DNA of 64,000 nt from Phanerodontia chrysosporium (Eukaryota > Basidiomycota > Agaricomycetes > Polyporales > Phanerochaetaceae), in contig MJGA01000001.1 of NCBI GenBank assembly GCA_001910725.1, forward strand, positions 1,488,001 through 1,552,000, read 5' to 3'. Positions 10,696 through 21,860 of this stretch are shown one piece after another. Under the pieces are notes generated by a model. That model was not told the origin of the DNA, did not search any database, and saw only the letters and a list, made by a program, of their open reading frames with translations. Made by a program: the position numbers and the translations under genes. How positions within the stretch are numbered: the stretch's first letter is position 1; each line of letters opens with the position of its first letter.

Positions 10696-13600
10696 ATGGC
10701 CGCCCTCGACGTCGACACCGCCTACATCGCCGCCGCGACCAACCGCTTCGCCCACGCCGCCGACGTACACGGCTCGCTCGTCGCCTATGCGTCCTCGTCC
10801 CTCGTCGCCCTCTGGGACGCCGCCGTGTGTGCCCCTGTCCCGCTCTGTGGATGCCCGCGTTCTGACTGCTTCGTTAGGATGCAAACGACAGAGGCACCTA
10901 CCTCACGCTGCCGGGACATGAGGGACTTGTCACTGCGGTGCGCTTTGTCTCAGATTCGTGCCTCGTGTCGGCAGACGACACAGGGCACATACTGGTCTGG
11001 CGGAAGGAGGGCACCCAGGTGAGTAGTACGCCGCTGCTCGCGTCCTTGCTGCTCACTGTTCCACTCTTACAGTGGCGTCTCGCCTTGAAGAAGCGTGCAC
11101 ACGAAAAGGCGATCTCTACCCTCACAGTCTTTGAACGTCTCATCATCACCGGGGCGTCCGACTCGCTCGTGAAGGTCTGGACGCTTTCGTCTGGAATAGA
11201 CACAGGTGCGTCGGCAGTGACTTCCTCACCTGGACCGTGACCAAGACCATCCCGAGCAGACATCACCGAAATGCAAGCGATTCCATTCAAGAAGCGATAC
11301 CCCCTCACCGTAGCCGTAACTCGGCTGCCAAACTCTGAAGGTACGCGAACCTGATCCACGCGCAGATTGGTACGCTCAAATACAAGAGCCAGCCCTCATT
11401 CTTGCGATCGGAGGTACCGATAGGAACGTACAGATATGGACAAAATCTGAAGGAGATGTACGTTGTATGCGCGTCGTAGTGATTTCGACACTCACAGGTA
11501 TTTTGCGCAGTTTGTCTCATCGCTTTCCCTTGCTGGGCACGAAGACTGGATCAAGAGTCTCGTGTTCCGCGTGCCCGAAGTGCCAGGCGAAGCTCTCGTC
11601 CTTGCATCCGGCTCGCAAGACGCGACGATCCGTCTCTGGAACATTGAGCCTCATTCACGAAAACAGCCCTCGGCGTCCACGGATCCGCTGAGCGATGACC
11701 TATTAGATGCCTTTGAGGCGTCACTAGGCGACATGGACGAGTCCGAAGAAGGCGGTCGCCAAATTTCGCTGAAGCGCCATGTCCTCTACGTGAAGACGAG
11801 CACCGGTAGGTGAGTGCTTCGTCCCCAGGCCCAACACTGCCATTGACACCCTCACCTGCAGCACCCAGCTCTTTAGCGTAACCTTCGACGCGCTGCTCAT
11901 CGGGCACGAGGCGGGGCTCACAAGCCTCGCATGGCGTCCAGCAGCAGCAGAGGGCGTGCGGGCGCCAACGCTACTCTCGACGTCGACAGACTCATCCGCA
12001 ATCCTGTGGTCGCCGTCAAGCGTGCTCGGCGCGCACGACGGCGCCGCGAGCCTCTGGATCAACCGTCAGCGCTTTGGCGACGTCGGCGGGCAGCGCCTCG
12101 GCGGCTTCGTCGGTGGTCTCTGGGCGCGCGCCGGCGCCGAGGTCCTCGCGTGCGGCTGGGCCGGCGGGTGGCGTCGCTGGCGTTGTGTGTCTGCCGGCCC
12201 CACCGCGCCGCATGCGAACGAAGAGTGGCTCGAGGTTGGTGCCATCACGGCCACAACGCGCCCGTGCGCGGGCTTGCGTGGAGTCCGGGCGGGGAGTACC
12301 TCGCGTCGACCAGGTACGTGCTCCACTCGTGTGTCACACAGTCAGCGCTGACGGTCGCGCGCAGTTTGGATCAGACGACACGCATACACGCCGAGGTCGC
12401 GCTGCCCGGTGACGCGACAAAGCGGGCGTGGCACGAGATCGCGCGGCCGCAGGTGCACGGGTACGACCTCCTCGGCGTCGCGTTCGTCGACGCGCTCCAC
12501 TTTGTGAGCATCGCAGACGAGAAGGTTGCCCGTGTCTTTGCCGCGCCGCAGGAGTTCGTCGATGTCGTGCGGAACTTGGGCGTCGCGGACATGCAGACCG
12601 TGCAGGTGAGCTCTGTCGTGCCCCCTTGAGGTTGGTCGGATGGTACTCATGTCGGCTCTTAGGAGGAATTGCCGCACGCTGCGACCGTGCCGCCGCTCGG
12701 CCTGTCGAACAAGGCCGTCTCGGATCGTGAGCTCTATTCATGCGTCTCTCTGACATCCTCGCTGACGCATCTCTGCAGCGGCAAGCGCAGCAGCCTTCCA
12801 GCTCGGCAGCGCGAAGCGCGGCCTTTCGAGGGCGAGCTCGCCGCGTTCACACTCTGGCCCGAGATCGAGAAGGTGTTTGGGCATGGCTACGAGGTGCGTC
12901 CGCCAACCCTCCCCCTCCTCCGCACCCCAAATGCTCACCGAACGCCCACGACAGTCGATCACACTCGCCGTCTCGTCCGACCGCAGGCTCGCCGCGACAG
13001 CATGCAAGGCGACGGTGCCCGAGCACGCCGTCGTGCGCGTGTACGACACCGCGCGCTGGCAGCCGCACGGCGCGCCGCTCGCGGGGCACCAGCTCACGGT
13101 GACGGCCATCGCGTTCAGCCCCGACGACACGCGCGTGCTCACCGTCTCGCGCGACCGCTCGTGGCGCCTCTTTGCGCGCGCCGAGGACGGAGGTGCGTTC
13201 TGACTGGTCTCGTCCACGTATGCCGTTGACGAAACGCGTTCAACAGAGGGCTTCGTGCCCGTCGCGGCGGACAAGTCGCATGCGCGCATCATCTGGGACT
13301 GTGCCTGGGCGCACGAAAACGACGTCTTCGCGACCGCGTCGCGCGACAAGACCGTAAGCCCCCTCTTTCTTGCCTGCGCCGATCCGCGATTACTGAGTCG
13401 CGCCGTGATTTGTCTGCAGGTCAAGATCTGGCACACGCGGTTCCTCGCGACGAAAGAGAAGCCTGCACCGGAGGCGACGCTTAAGCTGCCTGAGGCTGCG
13501 ACCGCCGTTGCGTTCGCGCCTGCCGACGGTGACCAGAGGTACGAGCTCGCCACGCATAGTGGTGTCTTCTTCCCCTGTCTGTTCGTTGTCGCTGATGCGT

Positions 13601-13910
13601 CCGTCGTGCAGGCGTCGCTTGGCTGTCGGCCTCGAGTCGGCGAGATCGTGATTTTCTCGAGTGCGGTCGACGTGCCTGCCGAGTGGCGGCAGGACTACAC
13701 GGTACCAAAGGGTGAGTGACCGATTGTTTTCTCGTTCGGCTGCCCCTTGCGCATCTCACATCATGTGTCCCCACCAGACTCGCACACGTCGGCCAGATCC
13801 ACCGCCTCGCGTGGCGCCCGCAGCGTGCAGGCAGCAGCGTCAGGCAGCTCGCGAGTTGCAGCGAAGATGGTACATTGAAGGTATTAGACGTCCATATCGG
13901 GAGAGACTAA
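10696..13910 (+). CDS. ELP2: Elongator complex subunit 2 (WD40 protein)
   Basis: Large multi-exon gene starting MAALDVDTAYIAAATNRFAH. Successive WD40 blades include GTYLTLPGHEGLVTAVRFVS, LIITGASDSLVKVWTL, LAIGGTDRNVQIWTKS, SLAGHEDWIKSLVFR, LASGSQDATIRLWNIE, GHNAPVRGLAWSPGGEYLAS and HENDVFATASRDKTVKIWHT. The Elp2-specific segments PFEGELAAFTLWPEIEKVFG and GYDLLGVAFVDALHFVSIAD are present. Elp2 is a scaffold of the six-subunit Elongator complex that modifies wobble uridines of tRNAs. Frame breaks of one base occur near 12249-12254 (AIT|GHNAP), 13637-13642 (LES|GEIVIFSS) and 13789-13794 (before QIHRLAW), with a fourth probable near 12816-12822. Each fits one missing G or C. They hit a conserved essential-type gene, so sequence error is likelier than decay. 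Confidence 0.9.
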
Positions 13911-14206
13911 GCAAGCACGGCCAATATCGGTATCAGGTATACGGAAACCAAGGCGAGGCGGGAGGGAATCAAGAAGGTGGAGGCGACGAAACGGGGTGCT
14001 ACCAGTATACAGAGGTGGGCGGGGCGAGCCCGAGAGCCAAGTTAGGGAGACAGTCAGGTAGGATGTGTACGTAGGGGGGTATATAACACAGTAATGAGTG
14101 CCCGAGGCGTCTTGATAGAATAGCAGTAAGCGGGACTAGCACGAAGACGACATAGCGGAACTGAGAGAGCAGACACGTAGGGATACAGGAAAATTACACG
14201 GCGTCG

Positions 14207-17200
14207 TCAGAGGATATCTCGGAGGCTTGAGGGAACTTCAGGCTGTGGGAACAGTCAGCACTAAGGACGGAGGGTTCATATCAGCCGAGACTTACACATT
14301 TGATCCTATAAAGCGTGTCGTAAGATGACTGCACGAAACAGGAATAGGCGGGCGCACGTACTTGTAGAAGCACTCTATGGACCGTAACATTTCCACGTCC
14401 CCACCCGTAGCGGTTACGAAATTGATGACCACACCAGCGCGTGAGTAGCCAGTAGCGATAGCGGGGTTCACACTAGGAACCGAGCGTTTAGACGGAGCGG
14501 GAACTTAGACGACACGGACAGCTTACCGATGCGCGTATTCTTCCACGGCCTTGGGTAGATCTGCACTAGCCGTTAGTAGTTAGATGACACGGAGCAACGA
14601 ATGCGTACCATAATTGATCACGAGCGGGACTTGAGGGACATCGCCTTGCTTGATGACCACATCATACACGACGAGGACTCGGGTCGCAGGCTGACGCATC
14701 AGTCCCGTCGTGCCGTTGCGGAACTTGTTCAGCGCTGCTATCTTGGCACCCGTGTTCATGTCGTTGTTCTGCATAACCCGAGTGTGAGTGTCGTCTGGGA
14801 CGACAGGGGCTGAGAGAAACACTGACCAGAGGAATAACGTCAAGTCCACGGCTGGCAAGCTTGTAGCTGACGTTGTCCAACGCAACTTGGCCGCCCACAT
14901 GTACGATCACATGGGGAACGTCGATATCATCTAGAAGATCCGCGAGAGCATCCAGCTTCCACTCCCGAGCCTGCACCGTCTCCGCACTGGTGATGGTGCC
15001 ACGGCCTGAACCGATGATTCCAGTGCCGCCCTGCGGCAGTGAGACGTCTGAGCGACCGCCTCCGGCCGTGAAGGCGAGGTATAGATAAAATTGGCGCAAT
15101 CCACGGCCACCTTGGCCAGATTCTGATTGGGTCACGTTGCCGTCGCGGCGCACAAGCACGCGTACAGGCTCACGCAAGTTGATAGCGGTGGCCAGGTTGA
15201 GGACATCCTGCGGAACTGTGTTCGAGAAGAGCGCTGTCTGGCGTTCGATGGGTATATCTGTCGGCGGTGAAGATGCAACAGTGGAGAACCTGCGTTGGTT
15301 GTTGAGCGACGGGTTAAGCGAGGACGTGGAGCTGTTGCCATCCAATACAGAGTACATTGACGGTGAAGAGCCGACAGCAGGAAGCGTCGGCGTCGAGTTG
15401 AGAGGACGCGTGCGAGGAGCGGGCAGAAGCTTGACGATATTGAAGACAAAGTCTTGGAGGTTCCGCGCGATAAGTTGGTCGACTTCATCAAGCACCAGGA
15501 AGCGAACTTCAGAGCCAGAAATTCCGCCGGGGGTTGTGAACAGAGCGTGCAGTTTCTGAGGCGTCCCACAGATAATGTGCGGCATACTCTGGTGGAGAAG
15601 GCGTAGCTCTTGAGCCAGATCGTTGCCGCCCGAAGTTGAACCGACGCCGAGGGCAGATCGGACTCCAGTACTAAATCCGAGGTCGCGAATCATGCGATGC
15701 GCCTGAGTCGCCTGGTCGACGGTAGTGGAAATCATGACAACAAGGGGCCCACTCATCGGAGCCAACGAAGCGTGCGTGACTGCAATGTGAATCGCAGGGA
15801 TCACATACGCTGCAATACGCTCTTGAGTGGGTGGCGCTTGGGCAATGATGTCGGCACCGCGGAGAAGGAAGGGCAATGCCCTTTGCTGAATCTTATTCGG
15901 CGGCCCAACACTGAAGAACACATGAGGGCACGTTAAACACCTAAGCACAACCTTCTTACCCGAAGCTTGTCAAGGAGCGCAGTAGGTCCGGGTGAAGAGG
16001 GAGCTGTTCCCATTTGGAGATAACAGGACCGCCCTCGCGCGTAGACGTCGTGGAGACGGTGTCAATAGTCTAAGAGACGTCAGACACGTAATAATCAGTA
16101 GAAGTGAGCAAGACCTACCGCTGTGGAATCGCGTCGGAGCAAGCCTGCTATAGAACGCCTCTTGTCGCGCAGACCAGGATCAGCGCGTCCAAGCGGACCG
16201 GGCAGCTGTTCGTTCAGCCGCATGGGAATGTCGAGATTCCCCGTGGACCAGGTACGCGCGGGCGGTGCTGGTAGTCTAGGGCCAGTCCTTCCGGGGATGC
16301 CTAGTCCCATAGCGGCGGCTTGCGGGATCATTCCACGACCAGCCATCAAGTCATTGGGCTGCGGGCTCTGAGTCAGCACTGCTCCATTCTGCGACTGTTG
16401 CTGAATCGCGAGCAATTGGTCGACGGACGTCGATAGGGAGCTAAGACGATGGGAAATTACAGAGATGTCGTCAGCCGGCGCGGGCTGGTTCGGAGGAATA
16501 TTGCCTATGATAGATCCGCGAGGGCCGCTGAATCCGTTCATGCTGGGCGGAGAAAAGGAGGAGGCAGTGTTACCAGCGAATGGGTTGCTGAACTCTGGTG
16601 GGGAGTTGGCCTGGACGAAGGCACGCTCGACGAGCAGATCGACCTTCCGGGTGACATCCTGCAGGGAGTGGAATATCTCTCTCAGGTTTCGGTCATGTTT
16701 ATCGAGCCTGTCTAGCACCTCGTGAAAGGCGGGTGACACTCTGAGGTGGGCGTCGAAGTTCGCGTTGACATCGATGTTGTTGGAGAAGATGCTACCCGAG
16801 TCGAGGGACGATGCCGGCGACGACGACATGATATGGTTATTGTTGTGCACCGAATTGAACGACGACGACCTGGAGTTAGGCTCCGGGTTCACAGGTGGAG
16901 TGTTGAGCCTCTCACGGACGCGTCCCATGACGCTAGAATAGAGAGTGTTGTGCTGATACGACCCATTGACCGTGAGCGGGCCTGGAGTTTCTTCGCCTTC
17001 TGGTCCATCCTCTAAGATGGCGGTCATGCTTGACTCCCTCATGACCTGCCTCTGGACAGCGAATCCACCCCTCTCTGCATCTAGCTGAACGATGTTGGCT
17101 GGTGAATGACGAGACAGCTCGGCCGGCGAGTGGTACTCGCTTTGGCGGTCAAGGCGCGACTCAGCACCGTCTGTCTGCGAAGGGCTGGGCGAGGACTTGA

Positions 17201-17390
17201 CCGAGCGGTATTCTGAAGGAGAGAGGGAAGGATTGGAGATGGATGTCGCGCCGAATGTGTCTCGACTGTTGTGACGATGCAACGCAGCCGCAATGGCTCT
17301 GCTGTCGTCCTCCTTGATGAAACCGCCTCCTCCAGGGAAGAACGGCGTCGAAGCAGGATTGAGAGACGGACTCGCTGACATCGTGTTCAT
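14207..17390 (-). CDS. eIF4A/DEAD-box-like protein with degenerate helicase motifs and a long disordered N-terminus
   Basis: Minus-strand gene. Exon 1 (17390-16119) encodes about 424 residues of low-complexity Ser/Asn/Pro sequence with a short coiled coil (LDKHDRNLREIFHSLQDVTRKVDLL). Later exons encode a two-lobed helicase fold: GPPNKIQQRALPFLLRGADI (Q-motif region), FLVLDEVDQLI (motif II), VPLVINYDLPKAVEEYAHR and DVEMLRSIECFYKIKCPEVP, ending SSLRDIL at 14207. Motif I reads AQAPPTQER instead of AxxGxGKT, so the P-loop Lys is absent. Motif III is SNT and motif VI continues HRVNPAIATGYSR, not HRxGR. The fold should be kept but ATP hydrolysis is doubtful. It may bind RNA or a translation factor; that is inference. 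The last exons are short: DLPKAVEEYAHR, then NPAIATG, then IKC, then PEVPSSL. Confidence 0.82.
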
Positions 17391-17932
17391 CTCGTCGGGT
17401 CGGGCAAGACACTGACTCGACCCATGAACATCAGCGACGACGGCGGGCAGCGTACGTTGACCGGACGCACCCTTTGTGTAGATTAATTCTCACAGGCCAT
17501 GCAGGAGGTCGTAATAGTAGGGGTGGTGGGTTGAGGAGACAGCCTGCAACCGGGGGTGGTGGTTGGAGGCGATGGTGGTTTCGCTCGAGCTTCCCCAGGG
17601 CGCGTGTTCCCCGGTTTATCAATCACGACGAAATGATCATTCCCCGACGGCAAACAAACTATAACAAACTCGCCCTGCACTAGGCTGCGAGAATATATTT
17701 CAGTCTATGGGATACAATGGGCGATGCTAATGCAAGTACAGCACTCGGCGGACGGCATACACAGCATGCACCAATCCTAATATCCTCACACAGCAAGCGC
17801 TATTACAAGTACAGTCCATCCGTCCGTTGGAGAGTCCCAGGGCGCGGTCGACTGGGTCCCGGCTCCGCAGACGGGGTCATAGACCCGTGAAAGTCCCCTG
17901 GCATCTGAAGACCCTCTGCACCAGGCGGCAAC
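17391..17932 (+). other. Intergenic region
   Basis: About 540 nt between the helicase-like gene start and the 3' end of the RRM gene, both on the minus strand. An out-of-frame minus-strand ATG at 17453-17451 (MGRVSV..., short) lies upstream of the helicase-like start and could be an upstream ORF. The part below 17932 contains an alternative 3' reading frame of the RRM gene, down to 17803. Confidence 0.4.
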
Positions 17933-18764
17933 TCACCCTTCGGGGTCATCCTGCCGTTCTCTGGGATAATCATTGTGCGTTCGGCTGTAAGACGCCTGCA
18001 GATGAACGTCAACAAACGCAACTGCTGATCTAATAGAGGGGCAGCTCACTTGAACGTGTGCCATGCCCTCTTGATGGCCGAGGGCTTCTGGTGTGCAGCC
18101 TCTATCCGCGCCTTCTCCCGTTCTGCAACCTCTTGAAGTTCGGGAAGCTCTGTGGCATGTCTTGTCACCTTGAAACAGAACTCAGAATGTGGCGCGAACC
18201 GGGAATAACGTTGTGTAACTTACCACTATGGGCATTCCACGATGTTCAAGTCCGTCCATGACCAGCGCCCGGCGCGCACAGACGAGACTGTGGTAGGTGA
18301 TGACCGCGTAGATGCGCGTATCTGTTATTCTGGCACCCTTGGACATAGCATCGAAGTTAGCAGCCTCGCCACGCGCCACACGTATGGAGATCTCCTTGAG
18401 CGATCCGCACGGCCTGAACATGTCCTTCAGCTCAGACTCCCGCGTCAGTGGATGGAGCTGAGGGCCATCAGCTGCCGCAATCCAGGAACAAGGCCGACGT
18501 CGAGGACTCACGTTCCCTACGAAGATGCAGCCCTCTCCGGCGGCAAGCAACTGCTTCCTCTTCTGCGCCATACGGAGCCTCTCCCTTTCTTTGGGAGGAT
18601 CTCGGGGCATGTTTCCCGTGTTGATGAATCTCACTTCCGTATCCGCCTGCAGCAATGTCGTCAGCTCCACAGAGAGGCACAGATGGCTGCCTCTAGTCGC
18701 GTACCCTGGGTCTGGAGGAGGATGCCACTGGATAAGCTGGGTTGTGTGCGTGCTGCCTCGCCAT
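17933..18764 (-). CDS. RRM-domain RNA-binding protein
   Basis: Start ATG 18764-18762. Exon 1 (18764-18705) gives MARQHAHNPAYPVASSSRPR; exon 2 starts at 18646 with ADTEVRFINTGNMPRDPP. A basic helix (KERERLRMAQKRKQLL) precedes a single RRM: RNP2 GCIFVGN spliced to LHPLTRESELKDMF, then GSLKEISIRVARG, then ITDTRIYAVITYHSL in the RNP1 position, then ALVMDGLEHRGMPIVV. The tail VTRHATELPELQEVAE and KRAWHTFK follows. Intron 2 is 51 nt, a multiple of three without a stop, so retention would insert 17 residues into the RRM. The 3' end is uncertain. The phase-0 join gives a short tail ending at 17933, while another frame stays open with a Pro-rich tail to 17803. Family and target RNA are not recognised. 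Confidence 0.75.
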
Positions 18765-19049
18765 TGTTGTGGAACTGAAGACAGATGTGGCCGGTTATAT
18801 GCGCGTAGCGAGAGCGGCAGAACGTCAGAGCATTGCATATATATCATCTCCGCGAAGATGGAAGCCGTGAACAAGGGGATGAGGCCAGGCCAAAGGGTCT
18901 GTTGCGTTCTTGCGCGAGCACGGTCAGGCTCCCCAATCAGGGGAACAATGGAGACGTCCGTGATCCGTTCCCACGTGGCGCGTGACCTGCAGTGACAAGC
19001 CAATCAGAATTCGCGGACGCGCCTTTCCAGAGACACTCACCCGGTTGCG

Positions 19050-19461
19050 ATGTCCTTGCAGACCTACCGCTCCATCGTCAGGGAAATCAACAGAGCGGTC
19101 AGCACACCGCAATCATTATCCTCGACGTCCACGCTCATGCTGCATGTCAGGCGATCGCCCCTCGGGCGACCAGGAACCCGGTCGTCGCCTCCAACTTCCG
19201 GAAGCTGTTTGAACAGAACAAGGACAATGAGTCCTTTGCGCACGATATGCAGAATGCGCTGACTTTCATGCACTCCCAGCGCATGCACAAGGTATGGAGA
19301 TCCATTACGCCTTCCGACGCACCGTGACTCAGTCTCCGCAGGTTCTCTTGGACCGGTACAACCCGCTTCACGATCTAACGACAGAAGAGCGGGTGAAGGC
19401 CACAGCGCGTCGTGTTGGTCTTGACATGCCTGTTACAGCCAGCGGTGACAAAGACAACTGA
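19050..19461 (+). CDS. FMC1: FMC1-like LYR-motif mitochondrial ATP synthase assembly factor
   Basis: Three exons from ATG 19050, ending TGA 19459-19461. The first encodes MSLQTYRSIVREINRA, an LYR-type motif (TYRSIVRE). The second encodes AIAPRATRNPVVASNFRKLF and QNKDNESFAHDMQNALTFMH. The third encodes VLLDRYNPLHDLTTEERVKA. The short introns are about 19098-19147 and 19292-19340. RNP-VASNFR followed by the LLDRYNP segment is typical of fungal Fmc1, a small mitochondrial protein needed for F1-ATPase assembly at high temperature in yeast. The mitochondrial location is known for the family, not shown here. It is divergent from the RRM gene, with 285 nt between starts. Confidence 0.8.
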
Positions 19462-19743
19462 GGCACATGCGTAACCAAAGACCATTGTTAGACTCCACTT
19501 GCGGCGGACAATAGCTAGGACAGCCATTAATGAGATCACTGTGCTCCTGCCAGACGGGCCGAGGATTGGCTAGCCAACATAGATGGTAATGCGCAGGACG
19601 ACGCACTAGAATACAGTGGTATTTCTCAGCAGTACAAAGCATGGATATACAGTACCGACAGCACCGTGAGGCCCATATCTCCCTAAAGGTACAATATGCA
19701 CGTCTGGCCCGTGAAGTTGAGTCGAGATTATTGCAGGGGGAGA

Positions 19744-20246
19744 TCATGCTTGCTGCTCTTCTTGCGGGGCCTCCCTGTATAGACAGAATCGCGTGTCAGT
19801 ACCGCCACGAGCTTAATGAAAATGATACTTATGATGTAGAGCACGTTATTACACCTATGTGGACAAGCGTGAGTACCAAAAAGTGGGCAGGCAACGTGTT
19901 CTTAGACGCACCGAATGAAAACTTCGCCCAGGGCACCGTTCGACTTGCCGTCCTGGAACTCCTCCGTGTTGGCCAGCTGCACAGGTGCGAGACAGGCTAT
20001 CAGAGACAGATCTCGGCAGAAGTACGAGTACCACGCACCTGCAGGTTCATGTAACCGTCCGTGCTGACGAGGAAGCCCTTGTACTCCAATCCCCACTTGA
20101 GCCTGACGTAGACCGGCTTGCCGGTCAGTTCCTGCATGAAAGGCTTGGGGTTGACTGGGTTGACCTGTACGCGGCCCACGCAGAACAAAAAGCGGTGAGC
20201 AAATCGCAAAACAGACGGTGTGGGAGCGATCGCGCACCGTGGACAT
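19744..20246 (-). CDS. SMX3: Small nuclear ribonucleoprotein F (SmF)
   Basis: Five exons. The first is only 9 nt (20246-20238, MST), then 20164-20039, about 19986-19912, and two short 3' exons. The product reads [20 protein letters not shown], then [20 protein letters not shown] (Sm1 motif), then [10 protein letters not shown] and [13 protein letters not shown] (Sm2 motif), ending [10 protein letters not shown]. It is the F member of the heptameric Sm ring on U1, U2, U4 and U5 snRNAs and acts in pre-mRNA splicing. The micro-exon carrying the start codon is needed to give the normal N-terminus. The divergent NC2-beta start lies 141 nt away. Confidence 0.9.
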
Positions 20247-20387
20247 GGTGGTTGAGGAATATACACGTGCGGACTTCCAAAGGCGCGCAAGAGTGCCCTA
20301 CTTATACCTGAGCTCTTCCATGTCGCGGCACCCGTCCCAGCTTGCCCTTCCTCACCACCCACCTCCACCGCCCGCAGCACACGGCCC
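20247..20387. promoter_or_regulatory. Probable bidirectional promoter between SmF and NC2-beta
   Basis: 141 nt between divergent start codons of two general nuclear factors. It contains a TATAC/TATAAG-like stretch near 20304 and is otherwise GC-rich. No binding site is recognised with confidence; the shared-promoter idea rests on spacing alone. Confidence 0.45.
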
Positions 20388-21052
20388 ATGTCGGACAACG
20401 AGGGACATGGCGGCCTCCCGCCGAACGACGACGACCTCTCGCTGCCGAAGGCGACCGTCGCAAAAATGATCTCAGGTGAGTGCCCTGGCCCGGGCCCAGC
20501 GTCGGGCGTGCCCTGCTCACGCCGCCCCTCACACGCGCAGAGTACCTCCCGAAGGACGTCGCGTGCGCGAAGGAGACGAGGGACCTCATCATCGAATGCT
20601 GTGTAGGTGAAGACCTCCCGCACACGTCCCGCCGTGCCGAGCCTGACCGCGTCCCCCAAACAGAGTTCATCCACCTGATATCCTCCGAAGCAAATGAGAT
20701 ATGCGAACAGGAATCGAAGAAGACGATTGCCCCGGAGCACATTATCAGCGCGCTGAAGGTACGCTTCCGCCCTGGACGCGTACGTCCGCTTCTGTTCACC
20801 TCCGCTCCTGCAGCGCCTGGGCTTCGAGAACTTCACCGAGGAGATCGAAGACGTCCTCAAGGACCACAAGCAGGCACAGAAGGTGCGTGCTGCGGCCGTC
20901 TGCTACCGTCTCGTCTGACCCTTGCCCACTAGGACCGCGAGCGCAAAGTGTCCAAGCTCGAGATGTCCGGGCTCACGGAAGAGGAGCTGCAGCGGCAGCA
21001 AGAGGAGCTTTTCGCGCGCAGCCGGGCAAAGTTCCAGAGTGCGCAGCAGTAG
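20388..21052 (+). CDS. NCB2: Negative cofactor 2 beta (Dr1/Ncb2), histone-fold protein
   Basis: Five exons from ATG 20388 to TAG 21050-21052. The product begins [20 protein letters not shown] and enters a histone fold: [70 protein letters not shown] helical tail ([34 protein letters not shown]) follows. This is the Dr1/NC2-beta architecture. With NC2-alpha it forms a heterodimer that grips TBP on DNA and blocks TFIIA/TFIIB entry. All splice joints keep frame and no break was found. Confidence 0.9.
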
Positions 21053-21548
21053 GGATCCTGCAGTGGCCCTGCCCTCACGCATATATACACGCGCACGCCC
21101 GCCTGCTACTCCCCGTTCGTTCTCACCCTACGGACACATACCAGTCGACTCTGTAAGATTACGCTCCGCAGTCCTGCGACTATTGATATGGTTTCTGTAA
21201 TTTATCACCTTAGTTTCCTACGTGTATCCAGTAGTACTTTATATTGCGACCGAAGCGAACTTAGAAGGATTGTTTGCGGACCACTCGTGGGGGTACCTCG
21301 CCTCGCAAGCTACGAAATGATGAGCCTCATGTTGGCAGAAGTTGGCAAAGAGCGGGAAGGTGGCCCACGACACAGTGATTCTTGTAAACAGTATATATTT
21401 GGTACGTGTTCGGAGTAGCTAGGTCGTGATGAACATTTCGTAGTAGGGATATTCCTTGGGGAGGAGAACCGAGGCATTCGACACTCTGATCATGGACAAG
21501 GCCTTAGATTAGAGGTTCACAGTACTAGAAAATGTACGTTAGTTGACA
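21053..21548 (+). other. Intergenic region
   Basis: About 500 nt between the NC2-beta stop and the 3' end of the convergent small secreted protein gene. AT-richer than the coding DNA; presumably the two 3'UTRs. No supported ORF. Confidence 0.5.
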
Positions 21549-21860
21549 TCATTGCCGGAGTGGTTGGCCTGAACCACTGACCCAGTAATCTCCGATGGCC
21601 TCTATGTTCGTGCCTGGTATAGAGAGCACTCCATGGGCTTTGCCCGTGCAGTTATGACCCGGACAATCCGAGCAGCCCGGAGAGTCCACGAGTTGGCCGA
21701 TAAGCTTGCCGTCGGTCGTCTCTATAGTACCGTTGAAGAAGCACCACCACGCGCAGGACGCTGGCTGGCGAGCCTGAAGAAGACTCGTGGATTCGATGGC
21801 GGGAGAAGCTGTACCAAACGTGCAGCCCATGGCCAGCAGGATGAGAAGGGCTGTCCGCAT
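21549..21860 (-). CDS. Small secreted cysteine-containing protein (candidate effector-like)
   Basis: Intronless 103-residue ORF from ATG 21860. The start MRTALLILLAMGCTFGTASP is a clear signal peptide with a hydrophobic core and small residues before the likely cleavage site. The mature part holds five cysteines in the groups SCAWWCFF, GCSDCPGHNC, one N-glycosylation-type site (NGT) and another (NCT). I recognise no domain. Size, signal peptide and cysteine content fit the broad class of fungal small secreted proteins. An odd cysteine count leaves one unpaired or dimerising. No repeat or mobile element flanks it. That it is translated is inferred from the signal peptide and the open frame. 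Confidence 0.55.
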   Translation of the reverse strand: MRTALLILLAMGCTFGTASPAIESTSLLQARQPASCAWWCFFNGTIETTDGKLIGQLVDSPGCSDCPGHNCTGKAHGVLSIPGTNIEAIGDYWVSGSGQPLRQ

